The position numbers and the translations under genes were made by a program. Below the pieces are notes generated by a model. The model saw only the letters and a list, made by a program, of their open reading frames with translations. It was not told the origin of the DNA and ran no database searches. A DNA stretch of 64,000 nt from Myxococcales bacterium (GTDB taxonomy: Bacteria > Myxococcota_A > Polyangia > Fen-1088): assembly GCA_022184915.1 (NCBI GenBank), contig JAGTJU010000005.1:248001-312000 (forward strand). Direction: 5' to 3'. The stretch's first letter is position 1. Each line of letters starts with the position of its first letter. Below, in pieces: positions 9,071 to 16,261 of this stretch.

Positions 9071-10218
9071 GGGTGCACCTTGAGGCCACTCGCCCGACGC
9101 AGAGACGTCAGGCGGCCGTACGAGTAGTACGCGGCGCACGCACCCTCCGAAGACACCATGCACGAGCCGATGGGGGTCTCGGGGGTGCAGGCCGTCCCGA
9201 AGACCTTGCACTCGTAGGGCCGCAGTTGGCCCTTCAGGACCTCCCCACACTGACACGCCTTCGGATCGGCCACCGAGAGCGCGGGCACCCGGAAGGCCTG
9301 CTCTGCGTCGAAGCGGGCGAAGCGGGGTTGCAGCTCGAGGCCAGATTCCGCGATGGAGCCCAGGCCGCGCCACTCGAAGTGCGCCCGCGGCTTGAAGACC
9401 TCGTGGATGGCCGTTTGGGCGGCGCTGTTTCCCTGCGTGCTGACCAGGCGGCTATACTGATTCTCCACGACGGCGCGGCCCTCGACGTGCTGAGCCACCA
9501 CCATGGCGATGGATTGCAGCACGTCGAGCGGCTCGAAGCCGCTGACGACGAAGGGGCGCCGGTAGTGCTCGGCGATGAAGTGGTAGGGCTCGACCCCAAT
9601 CACCATCGAGACGTGGCCGGGGCCAATGAAGCCATCAACCTGCAGATCTTCGGCGTCCAAAAGGGCCCGCAGCGCGGGAATGATCGTCACGTGATTCGAG
9701 AAGACGAAGAAGTTGGACACACCCTCCCGCTCGGCCTGCAGCAGTGTCAGCGCCGTGCTGGGCGCGGTGGTCTCGAACCCCAGGCCAAAAAAGACCACCC
9801 GCCTTGAAGGGTTGGCGCGTGCCAGCGCCAGCGCGTCCGTGGGGGAATACACGGTGCGCACGTCGGCTCCTTCGGCCTTCGCCCCGGCGAGCGACGTGCG
9901 CGAGCCCGGCACCCGCAGCGCATCGCCGTAGGTACAGAAGATCACGCCCTCGCTCGTTGCGATGCTGATGGCGTCGTCCACGCGGCCCACGGGCAGCACA
10001 CACACCGGGCAGCCCGGCCCATGCACGAGCTCGATCGTTTCGGGCAGCAGGGTCTCGAGACCGAACTTGAAGATCGCGTGCGTGTGGCCGCCGCAGACCT
10101 CCATGATCTTGAGCGGCGCCCCTTGCAGCGTCTTGGGCCTCCGGCTCATCAGGCTCTCGATGGTGGCGACCAGCCGCCGCGCCGCCGGCGGATCACGGAA
10201 CTCACTGACGTATTTCAT
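9067..10218 (-). CDS. hypD: Hydrogenase Fe-(CN)2CO assembly protein HypD
   Basis: 383 residues, usual length. HypD with HypC is the scaffold on which iron receives its two cyanide and one CO ligands. Visible family motifs are EVCGGHTHAI, HGPGCPVCVLP, FCTYGD and FFGLGFETTAPSTA, and the Cys-rich C-terminal part (ACQCGEVLKG, YECKVFGTACTPETPIGSC) that holds the [4Fe-4S] cluster. GGAAAG precedes the ATG by about 7 nt. It follows hypC by 28 nt and overlaps hypE by 4 nt. Confidence 0.97.
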   Translation of the reverse strand: MKYVSEFRDPPAARRLVATIESLMSRRPKTLQGAPLKIMEVCGGHTHAIFKFGLETLLPETIELVHGPGCPVCVLPVGRVDDAISIATSEGVIFCTYGDALRVPGSRTSLAGAKAEGADVRTVYSPTDALALARANPSRRVVFFGLGFETTAPSTALTLLQAEREGVSNFFVFSNHVTIIPALRALLDAEDLQVDGFIGPGHVSMVIGVEPYHFIAEHYRRPFVVSGFEPLDVLQSIAMVVAQHVEGRAVVENQYSRLVSTQGNSAAQTAIHEVFKPRAHFEWRGLGSIAESGLELQPRFARFDAEQAFRVPALSVADPKACQCGEVLKGQLRPYECKVFGTACTPETPIGSCMVSSEGACAAYYSYGRLTSLRRASGLKVHP

Positions 10219-10246
10219 GACGCACTTTCCGAGTGGGGGCGCGGCC

Positions 10247-10498
10247 TTACGGCGCGTCGTCCAGCTCTCCGAGTTGCTTGATGAGGTCGAGGGTACGCGC
10301 GGCCTCTTCCGCGTCGATGCGGCTCATGGCGAAGCCCACGTGGATGAGCACCCAGGCCCCCACGAGAGCCTGGGGGTCATCGCCCTCGAGCACGCAGGCC
10401 AGGTTCGCCACGCGGCGCACACCTCCCACGTCCACGACACCGCGCGCGGTCTTCGCATCATCAATCGCCACCACTTGACCAGGCACACCCAAACACAT
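10247..10498 (-). CDS. hypC: HypC/HybG/HupF family hydrogenase chaperone
   Basis: 83 residues. The small OB-fold chaperone begins MCLGVPGQVV, with the invariant Cys2 that binds the Fe precursor and the large subunit. GAWVLIHVGFAMSRIDAEEA is the typical middle and C-terminal helix. GAGGGG lies about 10 nt before the start. It sits 12 nt after hypF and 28 nt before hypD in the same direction. Confidence 0.96.
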   Translation of the reverse strand: MCLGVPGQVVAIDDAKTARGVVDVGGVRRVANLACVLEGDDPQALVGAWVLIHVGFAMSRIDAEEAARTLDLIKQLGELDDAP

Positions 10499-10510
10499 TC
10501 TAGCGGCCCC

Positions 10511-12985
10511 TCATCGGCGGCTGAGGATGCGGGCTGAAGCGACGACCGCCTGGCCGAAGGAAAGGGCGCCGTCGTGGGCGGGCAAGAGGGCGGGCAGAAG
10601 CACCTCGAAACCCTCCGCCCGTAACTTTGCGTCGAGCGCCTCGGCCAGGATCCGGTTTCCGAGACAGCCGCCGCCCAGAGCCACCGTGGGCCGGTACGGC
10701 CGCCCTGCCTCCGCCTCCCGCGCGCGCACGGCCGCGGTCAGCTGGGTCAAACCTTCCGCCAGTCCCAGGTGAAAGCGGGCCGCCACCAGACCTGGCGCGC
10801 GGCCGCAGGCCAGATCCTCGAGCGCTTGGGCCCAAAAACCCGGGGCCAGACGCAAGGGCCCGGTCGTGTCGTCGCCATGGGCCGCCGTCACTGTAAACAC
10901 GTAGGGAGGCAGCTGCTGGGCGTGCTGGAGGTGGTCTTCGTCGATGAGCGCCTCCAGCTCCATGGCGGCTTGCCCCTCGTAACTCATCCCCCCTGGGCAA
11001 AGGCCCACGAGAGCGGCGACGGCATCAAACAGGCGACCACAGGATGACAGCGGGGCCGGGCGGAGGGGCCCGGCGAGGATCCGCGCGAGCGCGGGCGCGT
11101 GCTGATCACAAAGGCGCGCCAGCTCTGCGGAGCGCGGAAGCGCGCGCAGGAAGGTCAGCAGCGTCGGATGCGCGGGGTCCGCCCGCAAGAAGGCATCGAG
11201 GCTTCTCCAGGGGGTGCGGGCGGCGCGATCCCCGCCCACGAGGCGCACGGGCATGAGGCCTCCCCGCTGCGTGGCCTGGCGGTAATCGCAGGTGAAAACC
11301 TCGCAGCCCCAGAGCGCCTCTTCGGGACCAAGCCCCACACCGTCGAGAGCCACACCAAAGCAAGGCTTCTCCTCGAGCGGCACGCCGTGTTCGGCCAGCA
11401 CCGCCGCCACGTGCGCGTGATGGTGGTAAATGCGATGAACCTCGGCGCTTTCCTCCACGGCCCAGGCTTCACCCTTCCGTGTCGAGGCGTAGTCGGGATG
11501 CGCGTCGACGGCAACGTGTGCCGGCACCTGCCCGAGCAGCTGCGACATCGCCTGGAAACAAAGCTCGTACGCCGTGAGTGTGGCGTCGCTGTCCAGATCT
11601 CCCAGATGCGGTGACACCCAGGCGCGCGCGCCCTGAACGAACGTGAGCGTGCTCTTCAGGTGCCCCCCGGCCGCCCAGAGGGCCGGCACATCACGAAACC
11701 CCGGCGGCAGCGGCATCGGCGCCGGAGCCATGCCGCGCGCACGCCTCAGCACACGCACACGCCCGGCGTAGACCGCCACCACCGAATCGTCCACGCGATG
11801 AACGATCCTGCGATCGTGACGAACCACGCCGTCCACGATCGGCGCCAAACACCGCTCCGCCTCGTCATCGTCGATACACTGCGGAGCATCGGACAGGTTT
11901 CCGCTCGTGCACACGAGGGGCCTGTCCAGCGCCTCGAGCAGCAAGTGATGGAGCGGCGTATACGGCAACATGAAGCCCAGGGTCCGCAGACCCGGCGACA
12001 CCGACGGGGCAAGGGCCAGCGTGTTCGCCTCGCGAAGGCCCGTGGGGCCCCGAAAGCGTGACGTGAGAAGCACGATCGGCGCGACGTCGCTCGTAAGCGC
12101 CTGCGCCTCGTCGTCGCAGACATGGGCGTAGTCTCGTACGAGCGTGAGATCGCGCGCCATCAACGCAAACGCTTTTCCCGAGCGCCTCTTTCCCCGGCGC
12201 AGGCGGGCCACGGCGTCCTCGTTCGTGGCGTCGCAGCACAGGTGATACCCCCCGAGCCCTTTGACGGCGACGATCCCCCCGTTACGCAAAGCCTCGATGG
12301 CGGGAGCGAGTCCCGAAGGCCCGTCTGCACGTAGAGACGTTGTCCAAGGTTGATCGAAGGTTTGTCCATTGCTCGCCGCCACCTCGAGCACGGGGCCACA
12401 CGACGCACAGGCCATGGTTTGTGCGTGGTAGCGGCGATCCTCGGGGTTTTCGTACTCGTGCGCGCATGCAGAGCACAGCGCAAATGCCGTCATGGTCGTG
12501 GCGCTGCGGTCGAAAGGCAAGCGCGTGGCGATGCTGAACCGCGGCCCACAGTCGGTGCACGTTGTAAACGGATACAGAAAACGCCTGGATTTTGGGTCCC
12601 GGACGTCATGGAGACAGGCCGCACAGGTGGCGGTATCAGGAGGCAGAATCGTTTCGATGGCCCCGGTAACAACGCTGTGGCCAATGTGAAAACCCGAAGG
12701 CGGGGTCTCGAACACATGTGCCGTGACCTCCAGGCTCTCGATGCGTGCGAGCGGCGGCAACGACTCATGTAGCGCGCTCAAAAACGCGTCTTTTTCGTCG
12801 CCGGAGCAAGCCAAGAGCACCAAAACCCCGTGTCCGTCGTTGTACACGGTGCCCGGTAGATTCAGGGCTCGTGCGAGCCGCGCCACGGTGGGCCGGAAGC
12901 CCACGCCTTGCACTTGCCCGCGGACACGAAGCCCAAAACCTTGGTTCGCTGTCTCGCGACGCCCCTCGCTTCCCTGACTTGGCAC
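10511..12985 (-). CDS. hypF: Carbamoyltransferase HypF
   Basis: About 824 residues. HypF makes carbamoyl-AMP from carbamoyl phosphate and loads the carbamoyl group on HypE. Domains in order: acylphosphatase (VRGQVQGVGFRP), two zinc-finger units (CAAC/CTDC and CSAC/CASC), YrdC-like domain (EALRNGGIVAVKGLGGYHL), and the Kae1-like carbamoyl-transfer domain (HHHAHVAAVLAEHG, FGVALDGVGLGPE, LGGGCLGN). I chose a GTG start with GAAAGG 6-7 nt upstream; an ATG at 13027 would add 14 residues. It is the first gene of the maturation operon and diverges from the hydrogenase structural genes. Confidence 0.95.
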   Translation of the reverse strand: MPSQGSEGRRETANQGFGLRVRGQVQGVGFRPTVARLARALNLPGTVYNDGHGVLVLLACSGDEKDAFLSALHESLPPLARIESLEVTAHVFETPPSGFHIGHSVVTGAIETILPPDTATCAACLHDVRDPKSRRFLYPFTTCTDCGPRFSIATRLPFDRSATTMTAFALCSACAHEYENPEDRRYHAQTMACASCGPVLEVAASNGQTFDQPWTTSLRADGPSGLAPAIEALRNGGIVAVKGLGGYHLCCDATNEDAVARLRRGKRRSGKAFALMARDLTLVRDYAHVCDDEAQALTSDVAPIVLLTSRFRGPTGLREANTLALAPSVSPGLRTLGFMLPYTPLHHLLLEALDRPLVCTSGNLSDAPQCIDDDEAERCLAPIVDGVVRHDRRIVHRVDDSVVAVYAGRVRVLRRARGMAPAPMPLPPGFRDVPALWAAGGHLKSTLTFVQGARAWVSPHLGDLDSDATLTAYELCFQAMSQLLGQVPAHVAVDAHPDYASTRKGEAWAVEESAEVHRIYHHHAHVAAVLAEHGVPLEEKPCFGVALDGVGLGPEEALWGCEVFTCDYRQATQRGGLMPVRLVGGDRAARTPWRSLDAFLRADPAHPTLLTFLRALPRSAELARLCDQHAPALARILAGPLRPAPLSSCGRLFDAVAALVGLCPGGMSYEGQAAMELEALIDEDHLQHAQQLPPYVFTVTAAHGDDTTGPLRLAPGFWAQALEDLACGRAPGLVAARFHLGLAEGLTQLTAAVRAREAEAGRPYRPTVALGGGCLGNRILAEALDAKLRAEGFEVLLPALLPAHDGALSFGQAVVASARILSRR

Positions 12986-13146
12986 CCTCACACCTTTCAA
13001 AATCGCGCACCTTCTGCGCCCAAGCAAGTCGCAAGCGCGTCGAGAGATGACCGGTATGGTTCAATTCATCGAAAAAACATCAAGCTTGCGCAAAAGGGGG
13101 CCGAAGCCTTTTTGGATGCGTCCAGCTTCCGGTCTGTGACGCTCCC

Positions 13147-13164
13147 GATTCCGGATTTGGAATC
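13147..13164. promoter_or_regulatory. Inverted repeat upstream of the hydrogenase small subunit, candidate operator
   Basis: GATTCC and GGAATC form a perfect 6-bp inverted repeat with a 6-bp spacer, ending 17 bp before the small-subunit ATG in the divergent hypF/hydrogenase intergenic region. Its position would put it near or just downstream of a promoter, or in the mRNA leader as a small hairpin. No clear -35/-10 or -24/-12 pair was recognised in this gap. Confidence 0.35.
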
Positions 13165-13181
13165 ACCAATCAGGAGAGACG

Positions 13182-14165
13182 ATGCCCTCATTGATTTGGA
13201 TGCAAACGGCCGGGTGCAGTGGTGACACCATGGCCATTCTCTGCGCCGAAAACCCCTCGCTCCACGACACCCTGACCAACTACAATGTAGACCTGCTTTG
13301 GCACCCGTCCCTGTCGACGGCAACGCCGCGCGAGCTCGAGGCCACCATCGAGCGGATCTGCGCCGGCGAGCAGGAGCTCACGGTCCTCTGCGTCGAAGGC
13401 GCCATTGCGCTCGGTCCGGATGGCACCGGCATGTTCGACTCGATGTTCGGTGAAGCCAAGATGGACATCATCAAGCGGCTCGCGGACCGTGCCCAGTTCG
13501 TCATCGCCATGGGCACCTGCGCCGCCTTCGGAGGGGTGAGCGCCGCGGGCTGCAACCCCACGGATTCGGTGGGCCTGCAATTTCGCCAGTCCGATCCCGG
13601 CGGCCTTTTGGACCCCTCGTGGCGCTCCGCGGGCGGCTTGCCGGTCATCAACGTGGCGGGATGCCCCGCCCATCCCTCTTCCATGGTGCGCACCTTGGTT
13701 GCCGCCCTGCTGGGAGCGCCGGTCGAGCTCGATCCCCTCAACCGGCCGGCAGAGTTCTTCAGCACCACGGTTCACCGCGGATGCACGCGCAACGAGTACC
13801 ACGAGTACAACGTCGAGGAAAAAGCGTTCGGCGGGGATGGCTGTCTCTTCATCAACCTTGGCTGCCAAGGCCCGACCACACAGGCCATCTGCAACACCGA
13901 ACTATGGAATGGCGAATCCAGCAAAACGCGCGCGGGGGCGCCCTGCATCGGGTGCACGGCCCCCAATTTCCCGAAGCCCCAAAACCTGCTGGTGACCTTG
14001 AAGGTGGGCCCCATCCCGCTGTCGCTGCCGCTGGGGGTCAAGCGCGCCAAGTACATGGCCTACAAGGGACTGGCCCGGGACGCGGCGCCCGAGCGGCTCC
14101 AGCCCACCGCCCCGCAAGCAAAGACCGCCGCGACCGCGACCGCAGAGGAGGTGGACAATGGGTGA
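13182..14165 (+). CDS. [NiFe]-hydrogenase small subunit, Fe-S electron-transfer subunit
   Basis: 327 residues, preceded by AGGAGAG. No twin-arginine signal is present, so the enzyme should stay in the cytoplasm. The proximal-cluster motif reads C12-S-G-D15 where most small subunits have CxxC; the other proximal ligands are in MGTCAAFGG and VAGCPAHP. Medial and distal cluster motifs are intact: HRGCTRNEY, GDGC, LGCQGP, ICNTELWNG and APCIGCTAPNFP. Asp replacing that Cys is known from actinobacterial-type (group 1h) O2-tolerant hydrogenases. The exact subgroup (1h or a group 2 relative) cannot be settled by eye. It overlaps the large-subunit gene by 8 nt. Confidence 0.93.
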   Translation: MPSLIWMQTAGCSGDTMAILCAENPSLHDTLTNYNVDLLWHPSLSTATPRELEATIERICAGEQELTVLCVEGAIALGPDGTGMFDSMFGEAKMDIIKRLADRAQFVIAMGTCAAFGGVSAAGCNPTDSVGLQFRQSDPGGLLDPSWRSAGGLPVINVAGCPAHPSSMVRTLVAALLGAPVELDPLNRPAEFFSTTVHRGCTRNEYHEYNVEEKAFGGDGCLFINLGCQGPTTQAICNTELWNGESSKTRAGAPCIGCTAPNFPKPQNLLVTLKVGPIPLSLPLGVKRAKYMAYKGLARDAAPERLQPTAPQAKTAATATAEEVDNG

Positions 14166-15687
14166 GATCATCGAGCTCGGGCTCAACCGTGTCGAGGGGG
14201 ACCTCGAGGTCAAGATCGAGGTCCAGGATGGCCGCATCGAGGACGCGTGGTGCATCGGCACCATGTACCGCGGCTTCGAGCAGATCCTGCAAGGCCGCGA
14301 TGCCACGGACGGCGCCGTCCTGACCCCGCGGATCTGCGGCATCTGTGGCACGGCCCATCAATACGTGGCGGTGACCGCGATCGAGCACGCCTTGCAGTGC
14401 GAGGTGGCGCCCAACGCGATCCGGGCGCGCAACCTCTGCCTCATGGCCGAGGAGACCCAAAGCGACAGCCGCCACACGTTCCTGATGTTCACGGTGGATT
14501 TCTGCAACCCGCGCTACGCCGATCACCCTCTGCGGGCCGAGGTGGAAGAGTCCTTCGCGATGCTTTCGGGCAAGGCCTACCGGGGCGTGCTCGAACACAC
14601 GAAGAACATCTTGAAGGTGGTGGCGATCATCGGAGGCCAGTGGCCTCACGCCAACTTCATGGTGCCCGGTGGGGTCACGAGCCGGCTCACGGTAGGCAAC
14701 CTCGTGCGGTTGCGCACGCTCATCGACTCGTACCAGAAGTGGTACGAGCAAGACATCCTGGGATGTTCTCTCGAGCGATGGTCCGAAAACCGCACTTTCG
14801 ACGACGTGCTCGCGTGGGTCGAGGCCTCTGAGTCTCACCGCAAGAGCCCCATGGGGCTGTTCATCCGCTTCGCCCGCTCGATCGGCCTCGAGACCTTGGG
14901 CTTGGGAGAGGGCAACCTTTTGTCCTACGGCAGCGGCTACGACCCGGAGCGCTGGCGTCCTCCCTACGGCGCCCCCCAGACGATGCGTGCCCCGGGCTTC
15001 TTCGACGCAGAGACGAAGCAGCTCGAAGCTTTCGACCATCAGCACATCGAAGAGCACATCAAGCACTCGTGGTTCGTGGGCTACGCGGGAGGCCGCCACC
15101 CGATCGATGGGATGACCGTGCCCGAGTACGACCCCGATGGCAGCCGCTATACGTGGGCGAAGGCCCCCAGGTACAAAGGCAAGGTGTGTGAGTCGGGCCC
15201 TCTGGCCGAGCTGTTTACCGCCGGCGATCCGCTCGCCACCTCGTTGTTCACGATGCAGGGCTCGAATGCGTTTTCGCGACAGTTCGTGCGCCTTCACCGC
15301 CCCACCCTCACCCTGATGGCGATGCGCAAGACCCTCGACGAGCTCTTTGCTCACGCGGCCGAGCCTTACATCGTTCCCGTCGATGATGTGGTCGAAGGCA
15401 CGGGCGTGGGCCTTGGCAGCGCCGCCCGCGGAGCCCTTGCGCACTGGGTCCGGTTCAAAAAGGGAAAGATCGAATCCTACCAGATCATCACGCCCACAGG
15501 CTGGAACGCCTCTCCGCGCGGCTCGGACGACAAGCGGGGGCACTGGGAGCAGAGCCTCGTGGGCACGGTGGTCAAGGACCTGGAAAACCCCATCGAGCTT
15601 GGCCACATCGTGCGCTCGCACGACGCCTGCCTGGTGTGCACGGTTCACGTGCTCGACACCGACAAGAGGATGAGATTTGGACTCTGA
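14158..15687 (+). CDS. [NiFe]-hydrogenase large subunit
   Basis: 509 residues, carrying the Ni-Fe active site that splits H2. The N-terminal L1 motif is RICGICGTAHQ (Cys60, Cys63) and the C-terminal L2 motif is DACLVCTVH (Cys491, Cys494, His497); the usual DPC is DAC here. Twelve residues follow His497, which fits a C-terminal peptide removed by the protease encoded next. The start overlaps the small-subunit end, and the end overlaps the protease start by 11 nt, so the three genes are translationally coupled. No membrane cytochrome b or Rieske-type partner gene is nearby. Confidence 0.95.
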   Translation: MGEIIELGLNRVEGDLEVKIEVQDGRIEDAWCIGTMYRGFEQILQGRDATDGAVLTPRICGICGTAHQYVAVTAIEHALQCEVAPNAIRARNLCLMAEETQSDSRHTFLMFTVDFCNPRYADHPLRAEVEESFAMLSGKAYRGVLEHTKNILKVVAIIGGQWPHANFMVPGGVTSRLTVGNLVRLRTLIDSYQKWYEQDILGCSLERWSENRTFDDVLAWVEASESHRKSPMGLFIRFARSIGLETLGLGEGNLLSYGSGYDPERWRPPYGAPQTMRAPGFFDAETKQLEAFDHQHIEEHIKHSWFVGYAGGRHPIDGMTVPEYDPDGSRYTWAKAPRYKGKVCESGPLAELFTAGDPLATSLFTMQGSNAFSRQFVRLHRPTLTLMAMRKTLDELFAHAAEPYIVPVDDVVEGTGVGLGSAARGALAHWVRFKKGKIESYQIITPTGWNASPRGSDDKRGHWEQSLVGTVVKDLENPIELGHIVRSHDACLVCTVHVLDTDKRMRFGL

Positions 15688-16261
15688 CGAATACGACGGT
15701 CTCTTGGACTCCGGCGCCCCGTGGGAGCAGAGCCCCATAAGGATTCTATGCTTCGGGAGCCGGTTCCAGGGCGACGACGGATTCGGAGGCGCGGTGTACG
15801 ACGAACTGCGTTCGCAGCCCCTGCCACAAGGCGTGACGGTGTTCGACGCGGGAATTTGTAGTGTGGGATCCGCGCTGCTCCTCGAGGGCTGCCGCCACGC
15901 GGTCGTCGTGGACAGCGTGCGGGGGATGGGCACACCGGGGCAGCTCTTTCGTCTCGTGCCGGAGGCCCTGCCCGCCCACGCCTCAGCCTATAGCTCCCAC
16001 GCGCTCGGGCTGAACCATCTGTTCGAGACATTACCCATCTCCCTTGGAAAAGACGCGGTGCCGACCATCGAGATCATCGGGGCCGAGGTCGGCCGTATCC
16101 AGCCCTTTTCCCAAACACTGAGCCCTGAGGTCGCGGGCGCCGTCAAGCCCGCCGCAGCCCTCGTGCGGAGGGCATGCTCGTTGGCTTCATCGAAGATCGT
16201 AACCGGACACGGCGGAGACACAACACATGGCGCAACCACAACTGCAGTCACAAGACTTTGA
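15677..16261 (+). CDS. Hydrogenase maturation protease (HyaD/HupD type)
   Basis: 194 residues. It should cleave the C-terminal extension of the large subunit after nickel insertion. The N-terminal region has the family motif FGSRFQGDDGFGGAVYDEL (acidic Ni-sensing residue in GDD) and FDAGICSVG, VVVDSVRGMGTPG and SSHALGLNHL, matching the conserved second Asp and His positions. The start appears to be TTG, with GAGG about 7 nt upstream, inside the end of the large-subunit gene. Its end overlaps the following sensor-kinase gene by 35 nt. Confidence 0.88.
   Translation: MDSDEYDGLLDSGAPWEQSPIRILCFGSRFQGDDGFGGAVYDELRSQPLPQGVTVFDAGICSVGSALLLEGCRHAVVVDSVRGMGTPGQLFRLVPEALPAHASAYSSHALGLNHLFETLPISLGKDAVPTIEIIGAEVGRIQPFSQTLSPEVAGAVKPAAALVRRACSLASSKIVTGHGGDTTHGATTTAVTRL

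Noticed and set aside
13089-13115. AAAAGGGGGCCGAAGCCTTTTT as an attenuator in the hydrogenase leader
   Set aside because: The stem has only three firm pairs and needs bulges; too weak to call.
14038-15933. A 631-codon open frame antisense to the hydrogenase large subunit
   Set aside because: Its translation has no family likeness and mirrors the codon bias of the sense gene; typical of high-GC DNA.
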